Source: Epiperipatus broadwayi (lineage: Eukaryota > Onychophora > Udeonychophora > Euonychophora > Peripatidae). Taken from it: 64,000 bases of DNA. Positions 24,323 to 35,256 of this stretch are shown here, piece by piece. The notes beneath the pieces are model-generated. The model was given only the letters and a program-made list of their open reading frames with translations. It made no database searches and was not told the DNA's origin. The stretch is from the NCBI GenBank assembly GCA_028023455.1, contig JAQFVV010012418.1, positions 8,985,244 through 9,049,243 of the forward strand. Reading direction: 5' to 3'. How positions within the stretch are numbered: position 1 is the first letter of the stretch; each line of letters opens with the position of its first letter. Position numbers and translations under genes: made by a program.

Positions 24323-25291
24323 AATATATTTACATATGATACCATTTCCAACTTTCTTATACGCTTAACAATACTATTTTTAACACCAAAACTTTACTCT
24401 TACAGTTTCGACTGTCCTGCAATCATCATCAGAGCTACAATATCCAAATATATAAACATACAATTAATACCTTATATTTATATACATAATCAATAACATA
24501 CATCTTAGCCTGATCATTATAAATAATAATTTTCCATTTTATTATTAAATTATTCTAAAACAATATATTATAATTTTAAAACTTTAATCTTTAAACTCTA
24601 CTATTTAATCTATCACTTTATTATTATTATCTTTTTAATTATATTTTCTTAATTATTTCTAAACTTTCTTTATTTTTATTATATATTTAACTATTAACTT
24701 TTTTTACATTATAAACATTACTAAATACTTATATCTTTATAATTCTATTTCCAAAAACCAACTGACAAATTTTCAAAAATTCTTATACTTGTTTAACAAC
24801 TCCCTCTATCATCATTTTCTTCAACTTTATTTTTAAACCTTTTTATATTCAAACTATTATTAATAATAATAACTATAATTATTCATAAAATTATTGTCTT
24901 TACCCCAAAATCCCTATTAAGATTTAATAATAATAAAATAATAAGATAATAATAAAATGATAGATTGAATAGTAGAGTTTAAAGATTAAAGTTTTAAAAT
25001 TATAATACATTGTTTTAGAATAATTTAATAATAAAATACTATAAATAAGAAAATAAAATTAGTTAAGAATAGAATAATAAAATAGAAAATTATTATTTAT
25101 AATGGTCAGGCTAAGATGTATGTTATTGATTATGTATATAAATATAATGTATTAATTGTATGATTATATATTTGGATATTGTAGCTCTGATAATGAGTGC
25201 AGGACAGTCGAAACTGTAAGAGTAAAGTTTTGGTGTAAAAAATAGTATTGTTCAGTGTATAAGAAAGTTGGAAATGGTATCATATGTAAAT
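24323..25291. repeat. Large imperfect palindrome (~310 and ~350-bp arms)
   Basis: The left arm 24323-24632 matches the reverse complement of 24938-25291; the right arm has an extra ~45 bp near 25041-25085. The spacer is about 305 bp of AT-rich DNA. Outer blocks TACATATGATACCATTTCCA / TGGAAATGGTATCATATGTA and GTTTCGACTGTCCTGCA / TGCAGGACAGTCGAAAC are conserved. Reading outward, each arm has CTGATRATGA then CGAAAC, a spacing reminiscent of the hammerhead-ribozyme core known from Penelope-like element repeats. No protein is encoded. A foldback transposon is the other option. Confidence 0.8.
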
Positions 25292-27468
25292 ATAGAAATC
25301 AATATATAAGAAAAGGAGGAAGAATAAGAAAATTGTATTATTTCCATAAAAAATTTATTTGAGAATACTTTGTAACAAAGAGTAATAACTGGTCAAAATG
25401 TTGAAATTTTTCATAAAATGATTGCTGCAAATGAATAAAAGTCAGCATAATAAAATATCTAAAAAAAAAAACAGAAGGAAAAAAATCAAAATGTGATATA
25501 TGCAAGAAAGTATTTGTGGTTCATGAATTGTAAGTATAGTTATTGTGAAACTGACTTTTAATTTTTTGTTTGTTCTCTCTTTTTTTGAAATTAGGATATC
25601 CATATTTGTTATGAATGGCTGTTAATGAATGAATTTACTTAGTGTTTGCTTTAAGTTATTACCTAAATGTTATAGAAATATTAATTTAACAAGTTCTAAA
25701 CAACCATTTCACACAAATTAATAATAATAATAATGCCAAACTAATCTTAAACATTAAGTTAAAAAAATTTGTGAATGTGCAGATCAACTGGCAACTTAGG
25801 AGCAATTAAATTTTAAATAACTTGATACTATTAACTTGACAGTAAATAAATGACTAAAGTGTTAAAAGATTTGCAATTGAACAATATACATATTGTTTCA
25901 CTATACAAGCACACCCACATACAAAAAAAAAGCCCCAAATGAAGAATATTTGCTTATGAAGAATATAGTACAATGAACATGTGATTCATTATTTTTCAAG
26001 GGATAAAATTTTTAATAGAAAGTTGAAAACAAAAACATTTTTTGTATATGTAGTAAAATGAAAGTTTGAAAGTCGAATTGAAATATTTTTTAAGTAAAAA
26101 AGCATTTATTTTTATAGCGCTATGTTTTATAAATTGTAATACATTATAGATCAGCCTTTTCAAGCTATTGTGCATACACTTTTTATAAGTGTTAATAATA
26201 AATGAATACTCGTAAAAAGTGCATGCACAATAGCTTGAGAAGGCTGATCTTTAAAACAGTTATTATAACTTCTGAATTCTAAAAGTTAAAGAGATATATA
26301 ATATATGATCATTATTATTATTATTTTTAATGAAATAAAAATGTAGATACAAATTAAAAAAGACTAACTATGTGGAAAACATTGTGCTGGGATAATAATT
26401 GGTCAATGATATATGCCAAAAAACATCCACTAATTTGAAAAATAATGTATGCATATTTCTAAATTTGTTAAAGGAGACAATAAAAACAAAAAACAATATA
26501 CTCATACCTGATGAATCAAGAATTCATTATACATTGAAAATTAATATAAATGATTAATAAAATTCTATTATAAAATTTAAAATAAAAATAAATTTTAATG
26601 AAAAAAAATATCAAATTTTTTTTTTTTACATATTATTTTTTTAAAAGAACTGAAATTATCTAGAAAATGAAAAATGATTTTATGATCTAAAAATTATAGT
26701 AACTCAAAAATAGTGTATAGTAAGTGAAACTGTCAAATTAATATTTCTTACATATTAAAAAAAAAAAATATATTTTTCTTCTTAATAAATTAATAATTTA
26801 GCTGCAATGTGTAGTATTTTACATACTAAAGTTATAATTTTGGAGAATGACAACTATTTATAAACATTTATTAAACAAATACGAGGTAACAATTTCCAAA
26901 AAATTTGTATCAAAATACAATGCAATTACTTTTTTCTGTTTCATTCTTATTCAATGTGTTCAGTACTTTAATTTTTATTTTTAAAGTTTTTCCTCAGAAT
27001 CATTATTTCTCAAATAATTTTCCCTTTAATAATATTATTTTCTAATTTGTTTCTTAAAATTTATCTGTTCTAGTTACATCATCTTTTAATTTTTTTTTAA
27101 TAAGAATCATTTTTAAAGAAATTATAGTGTTTTCATTTTTCTTTTATTAGCCAATAAGTTATCTTTTTTTCTCTTTAAATTGATTTCATTACTTTTCAGT
27201 GCAATGTTTCAATTTTTTAAAATTAACTTGAAAAAAAAACTGTTCATTCGTCAGTATTCTGTAAACGTTTTTAATATCTTACATTTTTCTATATTAATAA
27301 AATTGGAAGAATGATTAAAAATTTAGCAAAATATTAAATTTTATTAATATGGTAATGATTTATTACATACTATATTTTTAAAAAAAATATAATAAAAAGT
27401 CATATACATTAATTTAGACATTTTTAAAAATATTTGTTAATATGAATAAAAATTACAAACCAAATTAC
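25292..27468. other. AT-rich SMARCD intron sequence
   Basis: Apart from the hairpin at 26148-26250 no feature was recognised. Long A and T runs are common. Confidence 0.5.
26148..26250. repeat. 103-bp hairpin / mini-MITE
   Basis: Arms of about 37 bp: GATCAGCCTTTTCAAGCTAT and TGTGCATACACTTTTTA are mirrored by TAAAAAGTGCATGCACA and ATAGCTTGAGAAGGCTGATC with a few mismatches. The loop is about 28 bp. The size and near-complete pairing would fit a very short MITE or a pre-miRNA-like stem; there is no flanking duplication I can verify. Confidence 0.75.
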
Positions 27469-27531
27469 CTCTGCATCAGGCTTGGCAGGATAGAATGTAT
27501 TTGAAATAAATATACGAAGCTTACGCTTGTG
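27469..27531 (-). CDS. SMARCD1: SMARCD/BAF60 internal exon B (21 codons)
   Basis: The exon encodes HKRKLRIFISNTFYPAKPDA plus a final E, following directly on ...KRPMK of exon A. KRKLRIFISNTF is a signature of BAF60 proteins. The acceptor is a poly-T run ending TTTTAG just above 27531; the donor is GTAATT at 27468-27463, weaker than consensus. At 63 bp it is too short for ordinary ORF listing and was found by reading the minus strand for the BAF60 continuation. Both borders are phase 0. FYP rather than FNP again matches the arthropod form as recalled. Confidence 0.94.
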
Positions 27532-28004
27532 CTAAAAAAAAAAAAAATTCACAATAAATATATCACATACTGATACTTTAAAAGTTGATAATAAATTAAA
27601 AAAATATTATAATAAATTACTATATTTAGAACAATAAACTACAAATATATATTATTAAAAAAAGTTATGCCTTATAAAAATTATGTATTAAATAGAATCT
27701 GCCAAAAGTCAGGTTCCATACATAGATAATTTATTATTTAGAAATTTTTTTTTACATATCCGCATGCATGAATATGGGTAAATAATTATAATGGCAACAT
27801 TTTATTTCAGTACACATGTCATGTAAAAAAAAAAATATGAAATACTTCTAGCAGAATTATTTTAATTAACATCTTTAAAACTTTTTCTTTTCAAAAATTT
27901 GTTTTTTTCTTTGGGAAATGTTGTGTTTGGCTGAATTGCAGGGTTCAGAATCAAACCAATAGTAGTATCAAAAAATATGTACGTAGATAAATGTAGTTAA
28001 TACT

Positions 28005-28605
28005 GTGTTGGTCATGCCGAATTACTGGACTCACCTCCAGCTGTACATATTAGCTTGCCTCGTGAGTTCTAGTCTTAACATCTCTGGCTGTTCTGGACAG
28101 CTTGCCTCGAGTTTGTTAAATGACTTTTCCGGCTGTACTAAACAGCTTGCCTTGAGTCTGCCGTAGTCATAGCAGTTTCCAGTTCTATCGTGGATTCGCC
28201 CCATAGTGTAGATGTATCGGTAGTAAATAGAGTAGAAACATGTTGGAAGTGGTCTCAATGGAGAGCACATTCAGTTGTTCAGATAGACAAACATTCTCCC
28301 ACTTAAGAGCGCATATTGTTGTTTAGGTTAAACAATGTTCTCTGGCTTGCCTATAAAAAGGCTGACTATTTATTGTCAGATCCCCTCCTTTACTGGCAGC
28401 AATCAAATTCAGAGAGCCTAACCAATGATATGATTTTATACACATGTTCACACATTGGTCATATTTATGTTTCACCCTTTGACCATGATTTTACATTGGT
28501 TATCCACAAGTTCACACATTGGTTAGTGGCAACACATGCTCAATCTGATCAGATAAGAAAGGAATCTGGACCAGTCCATTTCTAAAGGCAAGGTCAGATG
28601 TGATA
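28005..28605 (-). repeat. Putative 3' LTR of the Gypsy remnant
   Basis: On the minus strand the segment starts TATCACATCTGACC (a canonical TGTCACA-type start with one change) immediately after the purine-rich CAGGGTGAGGGG, and ends ACCAACACA. Inside are a TATAAAAT box (minus strand, about 28433-28441) and AATAAATAG (about 28368-28376). Near the end a motif AGCTTGCCT recurs at 28052, 28099 and 28144 (45-47 bp spacing), a short internal repeat array. Confidence 0.55.
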
Positions 28606-28624
28606 CCCCTCACCCTGGCTAAAT

Positions 28625-28850
28625 TTAGCCCTGGAGAATGTAGTCATCGAGATAAGCTGGATGATGTGTCATCTGCTTTCTTGGTTTCTCAGGTTTATTG
28701 CTATTCTTGTCTTGTTCATCATTCTTGTTTAATGGTTTTGTCTCTGAGTGTTCACCTAAGTTGTTGCTGTCTTCGCTTTGATGGTCATCATTTTTTTTTT
28801 GATGTACTTATGTGATTCAGTCTAAGTTAGTTTAGGTGGTGATGTGTAAC
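28625..28850 (-). pseudogene. C-terminal tail of a Gypsy polyprotein
   Basis: The minus frame reads NKNDEQDKNSNKPEKPRKQM followed by THHPAYLDDYILQG and a TAA at 28625-28627. A basic stretch followed by (K/R)-x-PAYL.DY is the usual end of Gypsy polyproteins just before the polypurine tract. The 20-base spacing from this stop to the LTR start supports the reading. Confidence 0.55.
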
Positions 28851-29122
28851 TACTACTGGTAGCCATTTTGTGGATCCATTGTATATTTTGCAGAGCACAT
28901 GAGTACCTATTTGCATTTTTTCTTTTTTACCACAGTTTGGATCAGGTTTCAGGGCTGACAGGTTGTGTTTAGGCAACTGAACTGTTTTGTCCTTTTGCTG
29001 GCATGTTTTGATTCATTTCGCGTAATATTGTGACTTGGTTTACTTTTGTCACTGCAAAGCCTAAGTGACTAAACCAGTCATGACTTAATAAATTACTATG
29101 ATTGTTTGGCCCATCAGTTTTA

Positions 29123-29386
29123 TTAATTTCCCTGATAGTCTGTTATTGACTTTCTGCTAAGATGCAGCTTACATTCATTATTCTTATTAATGATAGGCCA
29201 GGTCTTTTTTGAAACAATAGACACTGCAGATCCTGTGTCAAGTTCCATTGTAACTGGCATATCATTAATTATAATACTGTTTATAAACCTAGACTGATTG
29301 TCTTTAATATGATTTACACAGGCTACTTGTTTGTTTTTATTATAATTGCCTTTGCTGTTTTTAGGAATGGGTTTTTCCATTCTCAT
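29123..29386 (-). pseudogene. Gypsy retropepsin (aspartic protease) domain
   Basis: Open for 87 codons. The catalytic motif is ELDTGSAVSIVS (Asp at residue 50 of this frame), preceded by INDMPVTM and followed by KKTW, the standard layout of Ty3/Gypsy proteases (x-DTGS/A-x-x-S). It follows the degenerate zinc-knuckle end of gag. The frame ends at a stop after ITDYQGN, where a flap region would be expected, so the domain is truncated. It would process Gag-Pol in an intact element. Confidence 0.8.
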
Positions 29387-29399
29387 ATTGACTGTCTGT

Positions 29400-30115
29400 C
29401 TTTTTAATTTTAGACATGCAGCCTTTATATGTTTAACTCGTTAGCAAAATATATATGCTATATAGCGGTGCGGGTATTCTGTATGTGCTTGCATTTGTTC
29501 ATGATGCTGAATTATCTGAGCTGACTGAATGTCTGACCGATCCAATGCTATGCTAGACTTTTTGCACATTACACTTAGTAATTTTTTTAATGAGTTTGTC
29601 TGACCAGCTATTGATTCTGTTCATACTACTTGGGCTTTAGCTGTTTCAAAATCTAAATCCGGCCTCATCAGCATTTTAATTCTTAAATTGTGATTGTTTA
29701 TGCCACAAATAAAATGATCCCAAAGTGCTTCAGTCAGGAAATCTTTGAATTCACACTTTAATACCAATGATCAGATTCACATTGCGAACTCTCCAGCTCC
29801 CCCCCCCCCCCGCTCTTGAGTGCCGAGATTGAAATAATATCTCTGCATTATTGTCAAAGGTTTTGGGGGAAAAATAATCTGTGAGTATTGCTAATATTTT
29901 GTCAAAATCTAGGTCAGACAGCTTTTCTGATGTAGATTGTGATATCAGGATCTCGTAAGTCGGAGGTCTGGTTATTGTCATTACTGTGGCTAGTTTTAAC
30001 TCAGGCTTCTTGATCTGTTTAGACTGTAGGTAAAATATTAATTGCTCTTTATAACTTGATCAATCCTCAAGATGAGCTGGATCAAGAGCTTCCCTGGAGC
30101 CAAAAGAATTAGCCA
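29400..30115 (-). pseudogene. Gypsy gag, broken
   Basis: Starts MANSFGSREALDPAHLED at 30115; the next codon is TGA where a Trp is usual. It continues SSYKEQLIFYLQSKQIKKPE and, around 29890, SDLDFDKILAILTDYFSPK. A poly-C/G run at 29799-29812 breaks the frame. Then FKDFLTEALWDHFICGINNH and a DLDFETAKAQ stretch (29640-29760) are typical of the Gypsy capsid C-terminal half. A degenerate CCHC-like remnant (HIKAACLKLKRQ) precedes the protease. It would form the retrotransposon capsid in an intact element. Confidence 0.7.
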
Positions 30116-30118
30116 TTT

Positions 30119-31199
30119 TTTAATTTTCCCTAGTTTCTTCATAAGAGAAATAAATATTCATGAATATTCTAGATGGGATGGCAGCAGTCAGATATATTTT
30201 GGATATATTTGTCTCCAGTGAAAGCTTTGTTACAAAACTTTCTCAAGATCACAGAAATGAACTTGTCTTTTGATCTTTTCAAATTATAGGCTTCTATCAG
30301 TGTAAATTTTTAATTTGGTAATTTGTGTTAAAATCTTTAAACATATTCTTGGTTATTTAATAATATGAGAGTATTTTCTTCATCTTCTTTTGTACGTATT
30401 ATGTCATTCTCCTGAAAATATTTTTAAATAATAGTGATCTCTTTAGACCATTTTGTATTATTCAACATGTTAGATTGAGGATTCATTGCTTTAGAAATTT
30501 TTCCAATCATGCTGTATTTGAAGATTGCTGTCATATTTTGTTTTGACATCAGCTAATAATTCTAACCTAGGATTTTTCCAAGTCCTGCCTACAAATCTGA
30601 GTCCATATTTCAAGATATTCTTAATACCATCTGAGGGTTGTTATTATCGAAGTTTACAAAGCTATTTTCCATGTCATTTAACTTTATTACTTGTTTTTTT
30701 GGATTTAATTTCAGAGCCAAAACTCTGCAATTATCAATAATTTGTAAAGATATTACATATGTTTTACAAATATTATGTTTATGAAGCTCCTTCTGTTTTA
30801 GTTATTTTGTGCAACTTTTAATAAAGTTCCGGAGTAACAATGTATTTAACTGGATGAGCATTTTATCTCAGTTATAAATGGAATAGTTAATGATCACTGT
30901 ACAGTAGTTTGACAATACTTTCTGCTTTAAACATATTTCCAGGAATTTAATTTTTTCTTGGTTTTTAATGATAGCCTTACAAATTTTAAATGCCATTTTT
31001 TGTTGTATACGGGTACCCAATCCTGTCTTTGTAATTCAATACTTATTTAGTGTTTCTATGAAGGTTTGTGATGATGGTATTTTAGTTGTATTTATATATT
31101 GGATTACTACCATCATGAGTAGAATGTCTTCAGAAAAATTTAATTTTATTTAAATTTTCAAAATACATTCAACTGTTATTAATAGCACATAATGTTTCA
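30119..31199. other. Non-coding, unclassified
   Basis: No 5' LTR or primer-binding site for the Gypsy remnant was found here. Small open frames show no similarity that I recognise. Confidence 0.4.
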
Positions 31200-31330
31200 A
31201 GAGTTTCTTCTTTTCTCTTTTTCAGGTGTTGCTGGCCTGACCAGTGATAGTACTAGCATGGGAATCAAACTTGGAACATTCTTGAATTTTAAGAAAACAC
31301 TCTAACCAATTGAGTCGTCCTGTCAAAGAC
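31200..31330 (-). mobile_element. tRNA-derived SINE, second copy of the 9.9 kb family
   Basis: On the minus strand an A-box-like ACTCAATTGGTTAGAG (31315-31300) and B-box-like AGTTTGATTCCCATG (about 31272-31258) define a tRNA-Lys-like head. It is followed by CTGGTCAGGCCAGCAACACC (31244-31225) and TGAAAAAGAG. The tail motif matches GGCAGGCCAGCATCACCTGA at 9934-9953. Boundaries are approximate. Confidence 0.7.
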
Positions 31331-31872
31331 GACAATCAATAGAAATTTGATATACTTATCTGTGAGGTTCCTTCTGATTTCTGCATTTTTTCCTAAGAGC
31401 AAGGTAGATTAGTAAATTTCCATACATTATGTATAGTCCATAGGGGTTTGAAATTTGTTAATATTTATTGATATATTAATTACTGATATTACTGGCTTTA
31501 AAAACAAAATTTGTAATTTATTTGTCAACCATAAAAACAATTTTTTTTTTCAAACATTTTATTTTTTAGAAACAGAAAAATTAATTTTAAAGCCATTTTA
31601 AGTTTGCGAAAAGCAATTAAAATTCTATTTCATCCCCATTCTAAACCTATCTATTTAATATTTATGTAGATTATAATAGTCTAGGACTATATCCAAAGTT
31701 GAACATGGTTAAAATATTCTCAAAATATAAATCCCAATCTTTTCCTCTCTAATATTTTGAAATATGTATTTGCTTTATAAAATCGCCAAATTAAACATTT
31801 AAAATTTGATACTCAAGTCTGTGTAGGTATCATTCCATCACTGTTATGAAGTTCTGAATGGGTTTTGATTAA

Positions 31873-32151
31873 ATGTTTCAAAAAAAAAAAAAAGTTAAAT
31901 CTAAACGCATTATCTCTCATAACTTTTCTTTAACCAATGAAATGAAGCTTTTTGAGGCTATTGGAGAGCAATCTCAGCATCTAAAAAACTATCGAAGTTT
32001 AAATACTATCAGAGTGACTAGTACAGAATCAGAAAGAGCTTTTTCTAATGAGGGATACTTTGTTTCAAAGATATGGTCACATTTATCACCAAAAACATTA
32101 GATAGTTTATGCTTTTTAAAATCTTATTTCACTAAAAATTCATGTGAATAG
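31873..32151 (+). pseudogene. hAT transposase C-terminal dimerisation domain
   Basis: Residues 48-90 read TSTESERAFSNEGYFVSK followed by IWSHLSPKTLDSLCFLKSYF, the hAT dimerisation signature (xSExxFSxxGxxxxxxRxxLxPxxxxxLxxLxxN/Y). The frame is open to its natural stop at 32149-32151. Upstream there is only about 45 codons of related frame (KLFEAIGEQSQHLKNYRS), so this is a 5'-truncated relic. It could be the far end of the hAT element at 20.2 kb, separated by later insertions, or an independent copy. Confidence 0.8.
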
Positions 32152-32369
32152 GCTATAGTGTTATTTTTTCCATAACATTAAAGAATTTTATTTTTTTTAC
32201 AAAATCATTTTTATTTTCTTAAAAAAAGTTTTTTTTTTGTTTGTTCAATAAAAAAAATTTTTTCACTATTTTTTTCTGTTAAATAAAGTATTTTTTATTT
32301 TTTTGTTTTTTAATATTCTAATTAAAAATAAATATTGTCGGTAACTTTTGACCCTAGTCCACACTAGAC

Positions 32370-34195
32370 TGACTTATGGGGTTATTCGTCATTGTCATGT
32401 GAGCAGCTTCTTTGAATTTTCTTTGTACTATCCAGTATTTCTGTATTTTTCCAATTGAACATACATTCAATGATACATCCATGGTCTGCTACCTTAGATA
32501 CATCTGTTTTCTGGTTACCTATTATCAGTTTGTACTTTTCAATGGGAAGACAGGTCTCACCAATATACGTTCTTCCACATTCACAGATGCAGATTTTGCT
32601 TTTCAGCATTTCAAGTTCAGGTGTAGATATTGGAATTTCCTCTGGAAAGCTGTTCCGATGTTATACTGATTGCAGATTTTCCTGCTATTTTTGGTATGCA
32701 TGGATAAACTACAGTACCAATAATTGTTTTTTCTTTAGCTTTTTGTTGTCTATTTAAGGTTTTCTTACTAACAGCTGATGGATAACCATTTGTTATAAGA
32801 GTTTGTGACATATAGATTTTCTCTTTTTTCAAATTGCTGGTTTCTAAACAAACACACTATGTGTTGTGTTTCTGATGGGATTAGATGTATATGCTATTTT
32901 TATGTATGTATGGGTTTTCTGTAAACTGTAGTTTTGATTTTTCCATGAGGAAGTTTTGTCACAAGAACATCTAAGAATGCCAATTTCTGTTTTTGTTCTA
33001 TTCTCTTTTTTTTCAGCACATGTAATTTGATATAAACACATTTACTGTGCCTATTAAGAAAACCAATTATTTTTATCCATAAATAATATGCTTAGCATGC
33101 TTTCAGCTATCCATTAGTCACATTCATAGCAAGCTAACATTAATTATAACAGGTGATTTCTGTTACACCATGGTATTTAAATATTCCTGCGAAAATATAA
33201 ATTATTTAATTTATATAATCCACTTTTTCGAGAAAGGGATACAAGTCTCTTAATTAATAGTATGCGCATTATTGACTATATGCTAGGCTTCCATGATTTT
33301 GCACTTTCTATAATTTAATTCAGAACACCCTACCCTGGCCCTAAATGGCTCACAGACGTGACCGTATTGGATCTCATCTTCCAACAATCTAGACTTGGAT
33401 TCTGTGTTGGTTTTGGCCAAGTTATAAAGATATTTATACTGGGCAATCCTAGTTGCAATATTTTCAAGTGATTCACTGAAGTAAACAGTCTTGCAAATGG
33501 AGATGTTCCATTCAATCTTGCAAATAATTGAGAGGTTTGCTTAGGAATAGCCTGTCTTTGCTATTGTTTATTAAATGATTTAACATGGGCAGGGTCCAAA
33601 AGCTGATTTTACATGTATCAGAGAAAATTCTATTTGTTTTGTAATACTCTGGGTAAATATAGCAATGATATCAATAGTTTTGCATCTGTTTTTTTTTTGG
33701 TCTATTTCTAATTTTGGAGTAAAATGTTCTGACCATATTGATAAATACTTGTGTTTGTATCCTATATTATATAAATTCTTAACATATACTTCAATGTTTA
33801 TTTTGTGGTCAGATTCAAATTTATATAGTTTCAGATTCTAATAAAGAAAAACTTTAAGATCTGCCAGCTTGTGAGCAGTAGGGGTTATCGACTCAAGGGC
33901 ACATATAAATCCAGGAATTTAAGGCTTTTTTTGCCGATCTTCTAGTTTGATTAACTAACTTAAATGATGAAGTTTGTTCAAGCTCTTGTATTATCTCAGT
34001 AATTGAATTTTCTGGTGTGTAAATGAGTACATCATCTACGTATCTCATGTATAGTAAACCTAGTGTTCAATCAAAATATTTAGAAAGCACTAATTTTTCA
34101 AATTTCATCAACACAATGCTGCATATTATGCCACTTGAATATAGATCAACTTTCTTCCATTTTGTAGTATTTGCCATTAGATAGGGCTGCAATAT
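32370..34195 (-). pseudogene. Penelope-like retroelement (RT plus GIY-YIG endonuclease), broken
   Basis: Minus-strand order: an RT segment with the catalytic box YMRYVDDVLIYTPENS (YVDD codons at 34042-34031); FLDVLVTKLPHGKIKT with TVYRKP near 32910-32990, a hallmark of Penelope RT just before the endonuclease linker; then a GIY-YIG nuclease starting CICECGRTYIGET (about 32580) and continuing KTDVSKVADHG. The element encodes a single RT-EN protein used for target-primed retrotransposition. Here it has many stops, and the part around 33100-33560 is not recognisable as Penelope and may be an insertion or decay. RT fingers upstream of 34195 are missing. Confidence 0.75.
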
Positions 34196-34734
34196 CATCA
34201 TTCAATCAATTGAGACTTTCAATAATAGTGTATAATATTTTTTCTTTATTAACATGTTATTTTAAAAAATGGTTAAAACTACAAAAAAAAATCTGACAAA
34301 AATTATAATTTAATAAGATGTGAAAATAAAAAAATACGCCCTCTAACAAACGAATTCTAAATTTAAATATTATGTGATCGTCTACTATATAAAAATATTT
34401 ATGTATTGATTTTTTAATTAAGTCTCTAACCTTTTTTTACACATTGATTATTTTTTCAAAACTATTTATGAAATATTAATTATTTCAGAAGAATAATTAA
34501 GATTATAGTAGAAATATTTACTTTTAATTAATTAAGTATGAGTTAAATGAAAATATTAACAAAATTTTACTCTACAAATGTAATATTTCCATTTGCTCAG
34601 TTGCTAAAGATTTTTCCTGGGAAATGTAAGTATGTGAGTTTGAGTTGTAAATGGGAACATGTTTTTTTTATTGTTAAAAATCAAAAATTTGACAACTTGA
34701 CAGAAACACAGACAGGACAACTTAATATAAAAAC
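34196..34734. other. AT-rich non-coding DNA
   Basis: No feature recognised. Confidence 0.5.
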
Positions 34735-34905
34735 ATTTAAATAGATTATCTGTCAAATTAAACAATCGTAACACTATGAAGTATAAAAACAAAATAAAAA
34801 ACATTCAAATTAATTATTACTTAAATAGATTATCAATCACATCGAACAATCATAACACTGTGAAGTATTAAAAACAAAAACATTCAAATTAATTATTATA
34901 TTTAC
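34735..34905. repeat. Diverged ~85-90-bp tandem duplication
   Basis: TTAAATAGATTATC...AACAATC.TAACACT.TGAAGTAT...AACATTCAAATTAATTATTA occurs twice in tandem (about 34735-34820 and 34821-34905) with scattered substitutions and small indels. Confidence 0.8.
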
Positions 34906-35101
34906 TGTTTTGGAAAAAAGTTGCACAATTTTTCAAACTATTTTCTTAAGATCTGCAAACCCTATATACTTATTGTATTAAGATAAACAATTCAATAAAA
35001 AGAAAATAGAATTAAATGTAGATATCATATATAATTAAATCACTATGATGGTCAAATATCCAATATGATTTATTTGTTCATAATGTTGTCATAAACAGAA
35101 A

Positions 35102-35256
35102 TAAATAAATAATCAATCAAACAAGATTGAAATAAACAACTATTAATAATTATATTTAAATATTTATCAATGGAGATGAAAGCCGGTTTGATAAATATTT
35201 AAATATAATTATTAATAGTTGTTTATTTCAATCTTGTTTGATTGATTATTTATTTA
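35102..35256. repeat. Perfect 69-bp inverted repeat with 17-bp loop
   Basis: Left arm 35102-35170 (starts TAAATAAATAATCAATCAAA) is an exact reverse complement of 35188-35256. The loop is TGGAGATGAAAGCCGGT (35171-35187). No mismatch was found on reading both arms, in contrast to all other inverted repeats in the window. No coding capacity and no clear flanking duplication. Confidence 0.95.

Larger units (their letters stand above)
28005..30118 (-). mobile_element. Ty3/Gypsy LTR retrotransposon, internally deleted
   Basis: Minus-strand order: gag (30115-29400), protease (29386-29123), a short C-terminal tail like that after Gypsy integrase (28850-28625), a purine-rich tract, and a 3' LTR (28605-28005). 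Reverse transcriptase, RNase H and most of integrase are missing between about 29120 and 28850. No 5' LTR matching the 3' one was seen above 30118, so the element is also truncated at its 5' end. Stops and a frameshift make it inactive. Confidence 0.75.

Noticed and set aside
33100-33560. Possible insertion within the Penelope-like element
   Set aside because: Frames there (for example VNHLKILQLGLPSINIF) do not look like Penelope, but no boundary, TIR or duplication could be shown, so it was not called as a separate element.
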